A DNA stretch of 64,000 bases from JAUNBN01 sp036645935 (GTDB taxonomy: Bacteria > Bacillota > Clostridia > Oscillospirales > Ruminococcaceae): the NCBI GenBank assembly GCA_036645935.1, contig JAVXNE010000001.1:186001-250000 (forward strand), in the 5' to 3' direction. Position 1 is the first letter of the stretch. Every line of letters starts with the position of its first letter. Made by a program: the position numbers and the translations under genes. Below are positions 1 through 7,672 of this stretch, piece by piece. The notes under the pieces were generated by a model. The model ran no database searches, was not told the DNA's origin, and saw only the letters and a program-made list of their open reading frames with translations.

Positions 1-306
1 CATTGAACGGGTTCTTGCACGAAAAATGGCAAAATTTCGCATTCTCACCGTGCTTTCATGCAAACATTTTGTAAAAAATAAAAAAGCGACCTCCACGAGC
101 AATCGCTTTTATTGTGATTCAATTAGCTTAAGGGGATCGCGCCGCGTCGTCGACACAAAGTCTCTTCGCTCAAATTCCAAATTGCCGGAACAGCGACATT
201 AAGACAAAGCTTGCTCAAATAACGACAGGCAGGTGACAGACGCCATGATCAAATAGAATAAAAAGATAGCTCCGCCGTTTCACATCGCTCAACAAAAATC
301 TGTTTT
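1..306. other. Intergenic region downstream of the sugar operon
   Basis: I see no gene here. It contains the hairpin at 82-110, the probable terminator of the minus-strand sugar operon. Positions 32-58 resemble 7385-7409, a stretch that also sits just before an AAAAGCGA-type hairpin about 200 bases downstream of a minus-strand gene. Whatever lies to the left of base 1 is outside the window. Confidence 0.6.
82..110 (-). terminator. Rho-independent terminator of the amino-sugar operon
   Basis: AAAAGCGA at 82-89 pairs with TCGCTTTT at 103-110 around a 13-base loop. Read on the minus strand the stem is followed by a T-rich run (TTTTTTATTTTTTAC). It lies about 200 bases beyond the glycosyltransferase stop, so it would end the transcript starting near 3450. 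Confidence 0.7.
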
Positions 307-1407
307 TTATTTGGGCTGCACGTGTTTCATCCTCGCGGTGATAACGGTGGCACGCCCTCCCTTGTTTTTGAGCTTTGCTTTGAGTGTCGCCCTTCGGATT
401 TGAGCCACCGTGTGCTCCGATTCCGAGAGCTGAGATTCATCGGGATTTTTTTCATTCACTTTGGCATCGCGGCGACGCTCTGACTCATCACAGCGATCTT
501 CAACTATGTACACAGGCCGTTCGCGAGACGCATCGAACGAGCGCCAAAGGTAATTTCCGAGCACACCGAGAGTCAGCATCATTATTCCGAAGCTGAACAG
601 CTGAAAGATGAAGAGTGTCGTGAATCCCTCAACCGGAATCTTGCCGAATATCTTGTTCGCAAGCACGAAAAACGCCCACAAAATCGAGCCTGCACACGAT
701 ATTGCCCCCACAGCCGACACAAAAGTTATCGGAACAGCCGTAAAGCTGAAAAACGTGTCTGAGACGAGCCTCATCTTTTTTCTGAGCGTCCAGCGGCTCT
801 TTCCAATCTCGCGCTCGGCGCGGGTGTAGTAGACCTCTGCGGTCTTGAATCCGCTCCAGAGAATCTGCCCTGTAAGCGCGCTGTTGCGCTCGTCCATACG
901 CTCGAGCACCTCGATAACCTTGCGGTCGAGAAGATAGACATCAAATCCCGCCTCCGGCATATTTGGCAGCGCGAATTTTCTCGTTATTTTATAGTAAAGG
1001 TTCGCAAAAAAATTGTTTTTTGCGCCGTCGTTTCTGCCATCCCGAACCGCGAGTACGACATTGTTCCCGCGCTTCCACATCTCGTACATCTCGAGAATAA
1101 GCTCGGTCGGCTCCTGCAAATCAGCCGCCTTGACGACAGCACATTCCCCTGTTGACTCCGAGAGCCCACATAAGATCGCCGCATGAGATCCAAAATTTCG
1201 GGACAGCTTTACCCCACGCACGTTGGAATTTCGATTGCACAGCTCCTCAATTACCGCCCAACTGCCATCGCTTGAGCCGTCGTCCACAAAAATTATCTCA
1301 CATCCAAAATCAGCGACATCCAAAACCTTGCGCTCAATGTCAGCGTAAAGAGGTCGCAGATTATCCTCGTTAAAATAGACAGGAATAACAATCGAGAGCT
1401 TAGGCAT
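307..1407 (-). CDS. Family 2 glycosyltransferase with C-terminal membrane helices (GtrB/DPM1-like)
   Basis: This is an inverting GT-A glycosyltransferase that probably moves a sugar from a nucleotide donor to polyprenyl phosphate at the inner face of the membrane. The N-terminus LSIVIPVYFNED is the classic GT2 opening. FVDDGSSDGS carries the nucleotide-binding acidic residues, and DLQEP matches the DLQDPP motif of the DPM1/GtrB group. Two hydrophobic segments (about residues 225-255 and 265-290) follow, as in GtrB and YkcC proteins, then a charged tail. I chose the ATG at 1407 because the protein then starts MPKLSIV. It overlaps the upstream isomerase stop by a few bases, so the two are translationally coupled. 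It is the last gene of the amino-sugar operon. The acceptor and exact sugar cannot be read from the sequence. Confidence 0.9.
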   Translation of the reverse strand: MPKLSIVIPVYFNEDNLRPLYADIERKVLDVADFGCEIIFVDDGSSDGSWAVIEELCNRNSNVRGVKLSRNFGSHAAILCGLSESTGECAVVKAADLQEPTELILEMYEMWKRGNNVVLAVRDGRNDGAKNNFFANLYYKITRKFALPNMPEAGFDVYLLDRKVIEVLERMDERNSALTGQILWSGFKTAEVYYTRAEREIGKSRWTLRKKMRLVSDTFFSFTAVPITFVSAVGAISCAGSILWAFFVLANKIFGKIPVEGFTTLFIFQLFSFGIMMLTLGVLGNYLWRSFDASRERPVYIVEDRCDESERRRDAKVNEKNPDESQLSESEHTVAQIRRATLKAKLKNKGGRATVITARMKHVQPK

Positions 1408-1819
1408 CGAGCGCAGCCTCCCTTGCAAACTCTGCGTAATCGCGTATGTATTCTGAGGGATCGTAGTGCTCGCTCGCCAGCACTAGCAGCACGGAATCGA
1501 CTGAGAAATCGTACATGTCCTTCCACACCATCGTTGGAAGATATATACCTACATGCGGCCGGTCCAGCTCATAGACAGTCTCGCTCCCCATGCCGTCGAG
1601 TACCTTGACCTTGCTCGTGCCCGCAACATTGATGAGCACAAACTCGCTGCGCCGGTTGGCGTGCTGACCGCGAACCACAGCGGCGTCCGAGCCGTATATG
1701 TAAAAAACCCTTTTTATCTCAAACGGCACATCCGCGCTTCCTTCAACGACAACAAGATGGCCGCGCGCGTCGCCCATCTGTTTGAATTCCATCATTTTCA
1801 CTTTATTTGAATTGTTCAT
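1400..1819 (-). CDS. FdtA/QdtA-like dTDP-sugar 3,4-ketoisomerase (WxcM-like cupin)
   Basis: This is a single-domain cupin of 139 residues, the usual size for FdtA, QdtA and the WxcM C-terminal domain. These enzymes convert dTDP-4-keto-6-deoxyglucose to the 3-keto isomer. Visible family signatures are GDARGHLVVVEG near the N-terminus, PFEIKRVFYIYG, and the histidine-containing RGQHANRRSEFVLI strand, followed by HVGIYLPTMVWKDM. The order isomerase-acetyltransferase-aminotransferase matches the fdtA/C/B pathway for dTDP-Fuc3NAc or the qdt pathway for Qui3NAc. It overlaps both neighbours, so the four genes form one operon. Whether the product is the galacto or gluco epimer depends on one or two residues that I cannot assign. 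Confidence 0.88.
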   Translation of the reverse strand: MNNSNKVKMMEFKQMGDARGHLVVVEGSADVPFEIKRVFYIYGSDAAVVRGQHANRRSEFVLINVAGTSKVKVLDGMGSETVYELDRPHVGIYLPTMVWKDMYDFSVDSVLLVLASEHYDPSEYIRDYAEFAREAALDA

Positions 1820-2324
1820 TTAATTCTCCGTACAGCATCCCGTATACTACAAGGTCTCGCGCGATGCCGTTCAAAACCAGATGTTTTCTGAAAACGCCTT
1901 CCCGCACGAACCCGAGTTTCTCATAAAAAGCGATAGCGCGCCCATTATCTTCGAGCACGTTTAGATAGATCCTGTGCAGCGAAAGCTCATCGAATCCTCG
2001 AGCGAGCAACTGTCGCGCCGCCTGTGCCGCCGCCCCCGAGCCTTGAGCTGACGCTCGAAAACTTGTGGCAAATTCTGCATTTTTGTTGTCGCTGTCGATA
2101 TTTTTAAGACTCACCGTGCCTAGGTACTCATCGTTTTCGTCGACACATGCGAGATGCAGATTGGTTTTCTCTTCCCACGATGTGCGAATATAGCTTTCAA
2201 CCGAGCTTACCGTCGCATTCTTTGCGTCAAATCTGAAGAATTTGTTTATTGCGGGATCGCCCATCCATTCGAGCATGAGCGGCGCGTCCTTGAGGCAGAG
2301 CGCGCGCAACCGAATGGCGCTCAT
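1803..2324 (-). CDS. GNAT-family N-acetyltransferase (RimJ/RimL type)
   Basis: A complete 173-residue GNAT domain. The opening IRLRALCLKDAPLMLEWM, the acetyl-CoA-binding region around residues 80-110 and the C-terminal YEKLGFVREGVFR motif are those of the RimJ/RimL-like Acetyltransf_3 group. Its place between an FdtA-like isomerase and a DegT aminotransferase suggests it N-acetylates the 3-amino group of the nucleotide sugar. In the characterised fdt and qdt pathways that step is done by a left-handed beta-helix enzyme (FdtC/QdtC), so a GNAT here would be a functional replacement; that role is inference. The start codon overlaps the aminotransferase stop in an ATGA arrangement, and the 3' end overlaps the isomerase start. 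Confidence 0.88.
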   Translation of the reverse strand: MSAIRLRALCLKDAPLMLEWMGDPAINKFFRFDAKNATVSSVESYIRTSWEEKTNLHLACVDENDEYLGTVSLKNIDSDNKNAEFATSFRASAQGSGAAAQAARQLLARGFDELSLHRIYLNVLEDNGRAIAFYEKLGFVREGVFRKHLVLNGIARDLVVYGMLYGELNEQFK

Positions 2325-3418
2325 CCTTTAAACGAAGCGAGCTTGTCAATGACAAAGCTCTGCTCATCGTCGGTCATTCCGTTGTACATAGGAAGACTCA
2401 GAACTTCTGCAGCATAGCGCTCCGCTATCGGGAAATCTCCCTTTTTGTAACCCAGATAAGTGTATGCTTGCGCGAGATGAGGGGGAACGGGATAGTGAAT
2501 AATCGTGCCGATGTCGAAACTTCTGAGGTAGTCCGCAAGCGCGTCGCGGCGCTCGCTGTGCACGACGAACTGATGCCACGTCATGCTTGAACCCGGGCGG
2601 ATTTTGGGCATCTGAATCAGTTCGTTGTCAACCTCGTCGAGATACCTTTGCGCTATACGTTCGCGCTCGGTTCCAAGCTCCGCGATATGCGAGAGCCGCA
2701 CGCGAAGCAGTCCCGCCTGAATTTCGTCAAGGCGGCTGTTGGCACCGACAATCTCGTTATAGTAGCGCACGCGGCTTCCGTAATTGCGGTAAACTCGAAG
2801 CGCATCGTCCACTTCGTCGCAGTCGGTAGTGACCGCTCCGCCGTCTCCAAACGCGCCGAGATTCTTGGTTGGATAAAACGAAAAGCAGGCGGCATTTCCG
2901 AAAGTGCCTGTGGTTTTGCCCCTCCATGAGGTCAGATGGCTCTGCGCGCAGTCCTCCACGACGAGCAGGTTGTGCCTCTGCGCTATCGCCATAATTTTAT
3001 CCATGTCGCACGACTGGCCGAAGAGATGCACCGCGAGTATCGCCTTGGTGTGCGGAGTTATCGAGTCCTCAATTTTGTCGGCATCGATATTGTCATATTC
3101 ATCTGGTTCGACAAACACCGGCGTCGCGCCGTTCATTGAAATTCCCATCGCACACGCAATGTATGCGTTGGAGCTCAAAATGACCTCATCACCATCGCTG
3201 ACTCCGAGGATTCTGAACGACATCCACAGCGCATCCAGACCGCTTGCAAGCCCTATACAGTGACGGCTGCCAACGACGTTTGCAAACTCCTTTTCGAATT
3301 CCGTAACCTCGTCTCCGAGTATGTACCATCCCTTGCGCAGCACTTCTATCGCCTTCGCTTCAAATTCCGCAGCGTGAAGCTCAAACTGGCGCTTGAGATT
3401 GTTAGGAAGTATCTTCAT
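2321..3418 (-). CDS. DegT/DnrJ/EryC1-family PLP sugar aminotransferase (FdtB/QdtB-like)
   Basis: This enzyme transfers an amino group from glutamate to a keto-sugar nucleotide. At 365 residues it is full length. VVEDCAQSH carries the aspartate (about D156) that contacts the PLP ring nitrogen, and SFYPTKNLGAFGDGG carries the Schiff-base lysine (about K185). The region LGDEVTEFEKEFANVVG and the C-terminal IHYPVPPHLAQAY are also typical of the family. It is the first gene of the operon: a likely promoter lies at 3457-3485 and GGGGATG precedes the start. With the downstream isomerase it should produce a 3-amino-3,6-dideoxyhexose; stereochemistry is unknown. Confidence 0.94.
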   Translation of the reverse strand: MKILPNNLKRQFELHAAEFEAKAIEVLRKGWYILGDEVTEFEKEFANVVGSRHCIGLASGLDALWMSFRILGVSDGDEVILSSNAYIACAMGISMNGATPVFVEPDEYDNIDADKIEDSITPHTKAILAVHLFGQSCDMDKIMAIAQRHNLLVVEDCAQSHLTSWRGKTTGTFGNAACFSFYPTKNLGAFGDGGAVTTDCDEVDDALRVYRNYGSRVRYYNEIVGANSRLDEIQAGLLRVRLSHIAELGTERERIAQRYLDEVDNELIQMPKIRPGSSMTWHQFVVHSERRDALADYLRSFDIGTIIHYPVPPHLAQAYTYLGYKKGDFPIAERYAAEVLSLPMYNGMTDDEQSFVIDKLASFKG

Positions 3419-3456
3419 AAATGCATCCCCGTTTTTTCGACAATTCTTATTATTTT

Positions 3457-3485
3457 AGAATATCATTTTTACCATTGCTTTTCAA
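3457..3485 (-). promoter_or_regulatory. Promoter of the amino-sugar operon
   Basis: On the minus strand TTGAAA (3485-3480) and TATTCT (3462-3457) are separated by 17 bases, a good sigma-A arrangement, about 40 bases upstream of the aminotransferase start. Confidence 0.55.
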
Positions 3486-3620
3486 GCTGAAGCCGCAGCA
3501 GTTATTCAGTCATCAGCCGCATACCCTGACATATTCAGCCATGGTTTAAAAGTGCTCTCAAAAATAAAGCGCACTTTTGCTCACTGCACGTCATATTGTT
3601 TACAACGGGGGGTAAATAAT

Positions 3621-4301
3621 ATGATTTTAGAGCTGATTCGGCTTATTTCCGATGGTTTCATATGGTTTTCGCTCAATTTGTCTCAAACTGGGTTCCCACG
3701 ACCGCTGACTTCTTCGGAAGAGAGGGAGTGCTTCTCACGCATGGCGGCGGGTGAGAGAAGTGCGCGCGACGAGCTGATTTCCCACAACCTACGGCTCGTG
3801 GTTCACGTCACAAAAAAATATCTTCAAAGCGGGGAGCAGGACGACCTCGTCTCGATAGGAACCATCGGTCTCATCAAGGCCGTGGAGACATTCAACCCCG
3901 AAAAAGGTACCCGATTCGCCACCTATGCCGCACGCTGCATTGAAAACGAAGTGCTCATGCAGTTCCGCTCCGAGCGCAAGACGAGGGGCACCGTCTATCT
4001 CGGTGATCCGCTTGAGGGTGAGGAAGCAAACGGGCCGCTGACAATGCTCGACGTCATACGGGACGAGAGCGATCTCGCAGATGACTGTGAGCTGCGCTGT
4101 GACGTGCTGCGGCTGCGCGAACTGGTTGCGACCAAACTTTACGGACGCGAGAGACGCATCATTGAGTTGCGGTATGGAATTTCAGGCGATCTGCCGCTCA
4201 CACAGCAACAGGTGGCACGGCGGCTAGGCATCTCGCGCTCCTATGTCAGCAGAATCGAAAAAAAGACCCTCGAGCGGCTTCGGCAGGAATTGAAAAATTG
4301 A
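3621..4301 (+). CDS. sigK: Sporulation sigma factor SigK, with hydrophobic pro-sequence
   Basis: A sigma-70 family factor of the sporulation late mother-cell type. Region 2 is recognisable in HNLRLVVHVTKKY, SIGTIGLIKAVETFNP and FATYAARCIENEVLM; region 4 ends in ISRSYVSRIEKKTLERL, the SigK/SigE-type helix-turn-helix. FPRPLTSSEERE matches the mature start of Bacillus SigK. I start at the ATG at 3621 because GGGGGG lies 8 bases upstream; an in-frame ATG at 3552 has no such site. The resulting 226-residue product has a leader of about 24 residues, MILELIRLISDGFIWFSL..., resembling the membrane-anchoring pro-sequence cut by SpoIVFB in Bacillus. Some clostridia lack this leader. No skin-type interruption is seen. 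The gene stands alone and implies an endospore former. Confidence 0.9.
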   Translation: MILELIRLISDGFIWFSLNLSQTGFPRPLTSSEERECFSRMAAGERSARDELISHNLRLVVHVTKKYLQSGEQDDLVSIGTIGLIKAVETFNPEKGTRFATYAARCIENEVLMQFRSERKTRGTVYLGDPLEGEEANGPLTMLDVIRDESDLADDCELRCDVLRLRELVATKLYGRERRIIELRYGISGDLPLTQQQVARRLGISRSYVSRIEKKTLERLRQELKN

Positions 4302-4402
4302 ATTTTTCTCCTTTCTTCTTAACCACTAAAGCACTTGTAGGCTCAAAATGGGCAGCTTCCTGCTTGCCTTCACAAATTTTGGGAAGTTATAACGAGAAAA
4401 TG

Positions 4403-4430
4403 TTGAATCATTCACAATTTAATATATAAT
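4403..4430 (+). promoter_or_regulatory. Promoter of the lipoprotein gene
   Basis: TTGAAT at 4403-4408 and TATAAT at 4425-4430 are 16 bases apart. The start codon at 4474 follows about 40 bases later, behind AGGTG at 4465-4469. Confidence 0.6.
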
Positions 4431-4473
4431 ATAATTGTGGTGCATCACGCACAATAATTAAAAAAGGTGAATT

Positions 4474-5058
4474 ATGAAAAAAAATATCGCTTTAGTCATC
4501 CTCGCACTGATGTGCGTTCTCGCGCTTGCAGCCTGTTCCCCTGCTGCACCCCCGCCCGCAGAGACACCTGTCGAGTCAACAACCCCCGATGAAACCAATC
4601 AAACAATCGGACTGCCGAACCCCGTTGTTGAAGTTGCATCATATGAAGAGCTGCAACAGAATGTCCCCGGCGCCGCCATCGTGATGCCCCCTAAAGACGC
4701 GGCCGCCGTTCGTTACAGCTACATCAAAAACACCGACGGATCGATTATGTTAGCACAGATTAATTTTTCCTACAATGCGAATACCTACACCTATCGTTGC
4801 GCCCTCTGCAAGGATGAGGCCGGCATTCAAAAGATCGACGGCATGAATTATACTTTCACGCACACAGAAACTGTCGAGCTGCCCGATGGAGTGAAATACA
4901 AACTCGAAACGTACGACGCCGAGGGCGCCGGTGTCGCAACGTGGTATTCAGCAGTTGAACAGTGCCAGTATTCTCTCTCGACAATAACAAGTGCGGATGC
5001 TGCAACGGTTATCAAGGATGTCGTACCGCTTCTCGCCAGCACAAATGCCTCTGTCTGA
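4474..5058 (+). CDS. Secreted lipoprotein of unknown function
   Basis: A 194-residue lipoprotein. The signal sequence has two lysines after the start, a hydrophobic core and the lipobox LAAC, with C21 as the lipidated residue. A Pro/Thr/Glu-rich linker of about 25 residues follows, then a compact domain of about 150 residues rich in Thr, Tyr and acidic residues (YSYIKNTDGSIMLAQINF..., YKLETYDAEG). The domain has beta-strand character and two cysteines in CALC. I do not recognise a family. Such linker-plus-beta domains are usually displayed at the outer face of the membrane. It has its own promoter and is not obviously co-transcribed with neighbours. Confidence 0.85.
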   Translation: MKKNIALVILALMCVLALAACSPAAPPPAETPVESTTPDETNQTIGLPNPVVEVASYEELQQNVPGAAIVMPPKDAAAVRYSYIKNTDGSIMLAQINFSYNANTYTYRCALCKDEAGIQKIDGMNYTFTHTETVELPDGVKYKLETYDAEGAGVATWYSAVEQCQYSLSTITSADAATVIKDVVPLLASTNASV

Positions 5059-5444
5059 CAGGTGCGCCAATCCGTTCCTGTCCCGATTGAGCGCGCGTGC
5101 CAATATTCTCTCGGCGATATGTCCTGTTGAGTCTGTTGACCACGCTGCGCCGCGAAGCACCTCTCTTATGACACGCAGCTGATTATCGGCGCTTCGTGTT
5201 GCACTCTCGATGCGATAAGCTGTTTTGATGAGTGGTCACCCAACACTGCATATTAAGGTTGCGCGAACAAACCGTTGTGTGACGTTTCGACACCGCAATC
5301 AGCATGTTTGTCGTCTGTTGTCACCGGTGTTCTCGTGAAATGACAAAGTTATCTGATCGTGAATAACATTTTGTTGCAATAGCAAAATATTATTACTGCC
5401 GGTATCGCAAATTTAAAAATTTTACCATCAAAAAGGAGATTAAA
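5059..5444. other. Intergenic region, nothing recognised
   Basis: About 390 bases between the lipoprotein and the helical-protein gene. No open frame with a ribosome binding site, no strong hairpin and no repeat was seen. The last 20 bases contain the AAAGGAG site (5432-5438) of the next gene, and an AT-rich stretch at 5360-5425 could hold its promoter. Confidence 0.5.
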
Positions 5445-5966
5445 ATGGGATTTTTCAAAAAATTGCTCGGTTTGGGCGTTGCAGCAGGTGCGACCGTTGC
5501 AGCCGTCAAGGTAGCTCAAAAGTATGAGGACAATAGAGCTAACGCCCCTGAGCCCACCGAGGCGGAGGACGTTTCAACCTCCACCGTTCTGCAGGAGCTT
5601 GGCAAGGCCGCGAGCGACGTCTACACCGAAGCGAGCTCGAAGGTCAAAGAGGTCGCCGAGAGCGCAGGTGTCGACACGGCTGCCGTTTCCGATGCTGTCG
5701 TCAAAGCCGGAAAGGCTGTTGGCGAGGCGGGGAAGGTCGTCGCGGTCAAGGTCAAGGAGCTGGCTGGAGATGCTTATGATCAGGCAATCGACAAGGCCGG
5801 TGATGCTCTCGATGTCGCCAAGGAGAAGGTCGGAGAGGTCTATGAGACCGCGAAGACAAAGGTAAATGAAGTGATCGGTTCGGTGAATGCCGATCAGCCC
5901 TATGATGTCGCCGCGGCTGCGCCTGACGACAGCGCAATCGATTCAACTCCCAAGACCGAACAATAA
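5445..5966 (+). CDS. Membrane-anchored amphipathic helical protein (YtxH/LEA-like)
   Basis: A 173-residue protein. The N-terminal MGFFKKLLGLGVAAGATVAAVKVAQKY looks like a short membrane anchor with flanking lysines, as in YtxH/general-stress proteins (quoted in two parts: MGFFKKLLGLGV and AAGATVAAVKVAQKY). From about residue 45 to 145 it is built of Ala/Lys/Glu/Val heptad- or 11-mer-like repeats (SKVKEVAESAG, KVKELAGDAYDQAIDKAGDAL, AKEKVGEVYETAKTKVNEV) that resemble late-embryogenesis-abundant or apolipoprotein-like amphipathic helices, and the tail is acidic. Function is unknown; association with the membrane surface or a stress role is inference. AAAGGAG is a near-perfect ribosome binding site, and a terminator follows directly. 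Confidence 0.82.
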   Translation: MGFFKKLLGLGVAAGATVAAVKVAQKYEDNRANAPEPTEAEDVSTSTVLQELGKAASDVYTEASSKVKEVAESAGVDTAAVSDAVVKAGKAVGEAGKVVAVKVKELAGDAYDQAIDKAGDALDVAKEKVGEVYETAKTKVNEVIGSVNADQPYDVAAAAPDDSAIDSTPKTEQ

Positions 5967-5988
5967 CAGTTTCAAAATTATTACACAA

Positions 5989-6018
5989 AAGCCGCTTCCG
6001 GATTTTGCGGGGCGGCTT
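5989..6018 (+). terminator. Terminator after the helical protein
   Basis: AAGCCGC (5989-5995) pairs with GCGGCTT (6012-6018), followed by AATTTG. It lies 23 bases after the stop at 5966 and upstream of the DtxR-type gene. The T-run is short, so termination may be partial. Confidence 0.6.
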
Positions 6019-6047
6019 AATTTGTATTCTGAACGGAGATCATGCAT

Positions 6048-6437
6048 ATGACGCTGTTTGAATCGGCTGAAAACTATCTTGAGCGCATTTTGATGCTCGA
6101 GGAAAAGCGCGAAATCGTCCGCGCCGTCGATCTTGCAAACGACATGAACTTCACCAAACCGAGCGTTAGTGTTGCACTCAAAAATCTGCGTGAGAGCGGA
6201 TTGGTGTCAGTCGGAGAGGGAGGCCGGCTCGAGCTGACCGATGACGGACGTGTCGAGGCACAGCGCGTTTACGAACGGCATATGGTGATAGCTCAGCTGC
6301 TCATGGGTCTGGGAGTTCCCGAGGGCGACGCGTTTGCCGATGCCTGCAGGATAGAGCACGATATTTGCGATGAAACATTTGCATGCCTCAAGGAGCACCT
6401 GAAACAACATATCCCAAAGACAGCTCCGGAAAAATAA
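6048..6437 (+). CDS. DtxR/MntR-family metal-dependent transcriptional regulator
   Basis: A 129-residue regulator with an N-terminal winged helix (residues about 1-70) and the dimerisation/metal domain, ending without the SH3-like domain of DtxR. ENYLERILML matches the start of MntR/DtxR, and RHMVIAQLLMGLGVP plus ACRIEHDICDET carry the metal site. The MntR residue E99 is a cysteine here, as in DtxR and IdeR, while the E..H pair is kept. The usual aspartate near residue 8 of MntR reads as asparagine. This mix points to iron rather than manganese, but that is inference. I prefer ATG 6048 over 6042 because the CGGAG site at 6034-6038 is then 9 bases away. No transporter gene is adjacent. Confidence 0.88.
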   Translation: MTLFESAENYLERILMLEEKREIVRAVDLANDMNFTKPSVSVALKNLRESGLVSVGEGGRLELTDDGRVEAQRVYERHMVIAQLLMGLGVPEGDAFADACRIEHDICDETFACLKEHLKQHIPKTAPEK

Positions 6438-6933
6438 TCCGCTTGATTGCGAAGACAAACTGCACACCCGCGTCTTGGGACGGACGCAGCACTGTTTCTT
6501 TGTGCTGTGCCCCTCAAGGTTCTGCCGCTGTTTGCTCATACCGAACGCTGCAAGCAGCATTCACGAGTGCTAATCCACAGTTTTCGCCAGCGCACCACGT
6601 TGAACGCGGTGCGCTGCAGATTGGACCGGTTTTATTGTGTTTTCAGCAAATCACAATCACGATTTGCGCCTTTGTGGTTGCTTGTCAAGATGATTTCCTC
6701 TCGTAAGTACCCTGAAGCAGCGTCCGCAGCTAACGCGATGCTGTCATCTGCTTTGTCTTAATGCAATTCTGCAAATTGAGCTTTTTCACCAGGTGATTCA
6801 GGAACGGATATGCCGTTTTTGGGCTTCTTTATAAGTTGTTTTGCTGAAATCCACTCCGGTCATCCACTGTTATCGTCGTTCTTATTTGCGTTAAATAGCT
6901 GAAATAAACCGCTTCGGTTAAAAATGATTTTTT

Positions 6934-6977
6934 AAAGCTCACACTGCGATACCTTTGGATATTGCAGTGTGAGCTTT
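6934..6977 (+). terminator. Perfect 14-bp hairpin terminator
   Basis: AAAGCTCACACTGC (6934-6947) is perfectly complementary to GCAGTGTGAGCTTT (6964-6977) with a 16-base loop, followed on the plus strand by a run of T. It lies 500 bases beyond the regulator gene, so either that transcript has a long 3' end or an unrecognised transcript ends here. Confidence 0.75.
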
Positions 6978-7431
6978 TTTTATTTCCCTCTATATTTACA
7001 ACGTAAAAATCACAGCAACGATGAGATATGGCCGCATTCTCAAATTGTTCCTGTGCAAAGTTTTTACTGACTTGCGGCAAAACGCCTGTGATTTTCAAAG
7101 GATTCTATCAAAGGTTTTTGAGATAGAAAGTATCCTCGACACGCGACGGACGCGCCACTATTTTGATTTGGAATTTTAATTGCGCACTGTTGAGGTTAAA
7201 AAGGTCCTATACCCGTGACGTAATATCAGACAAATAGCACTAAAACATAAAAATGCAGCGCAAGCTTCAATCTCCTGTAAAATAGAATTGATCAAACTCC
7301 AATTTCAAAAAAGCGAATATCCTGTGTTTGGATCCTGCCGCAAAATTGATTGCATTGAAAGACGTCTGCTCATAAAACGCCTGCAAATTCGCATTTTCTC
7401 ATGCTTTCACTGAAATGTTTTTCTGCAAACA

Positions 7432-7462
7432 AAAAAGCGATTGCTTGATGCGATCGCTTTTT
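7432..7462. terminator. Bidirectional hairpin terminator
   Basis: AAAAAGCGAT (7432-7441) pairs with ATCGCTTTTT (7453-7462). The plus strand continues TTCTTT and the minus strand continues TTGTTTGC, so it can work both ways. It lies about 210 bases beyond the stop of the minus-strand small membrane protein gene and resembles the hairpin at 82-110. Confidence 0.6.
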
Positions 7463-7672
7463 CTTTAACCCAATTGCATTAATAGGTCTCACTCCTGCCA
7501 TCCGACACGGAGCTTCTTGCACCCGTTGCATCGATTCAGTTTGAAGGCATTTTCTCTTTTTTCTGCTTCCAATCCCGTCTCGACAAAGTAGGAAACACGC
7601 TGAAAAAAGCGTAAAGATTTTTCTGAAACAAGTGAAACGCGCTTCTAAACCATCCGGCTCTGCCGATAAAAT

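Larger units (their letters stand above)
6438..7672. other. Long gene-poor region with strong hairpins
   Basis: 1.2 kb without a credible gene. Open stretches on both strands have poor start sites and protein-unlike composition. It contains a perfect 14-bp stem at 6934-6977, a 10-bp stem at 7432-7462, and a stretch at 7385-7409 similar to 32-58. The GC-moderate first 300 bases could be a decayed gene or a non-coding RNA; I could not identify either. Confidence 0.5.

Noticed and set aside
3541..3620. SigE-type promoter upstream of sigK (CATATTGT at 3592)
   Set aside because: The expected transcription start would fall on the ribosome binding site, and no matching -35 element is at the right distance.
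6829..7098. 89-codon minus-strand frame
   Set aside because: It runs through the perfect terminator hairpin at 6934-6977 and lacks a ribosome binding site.
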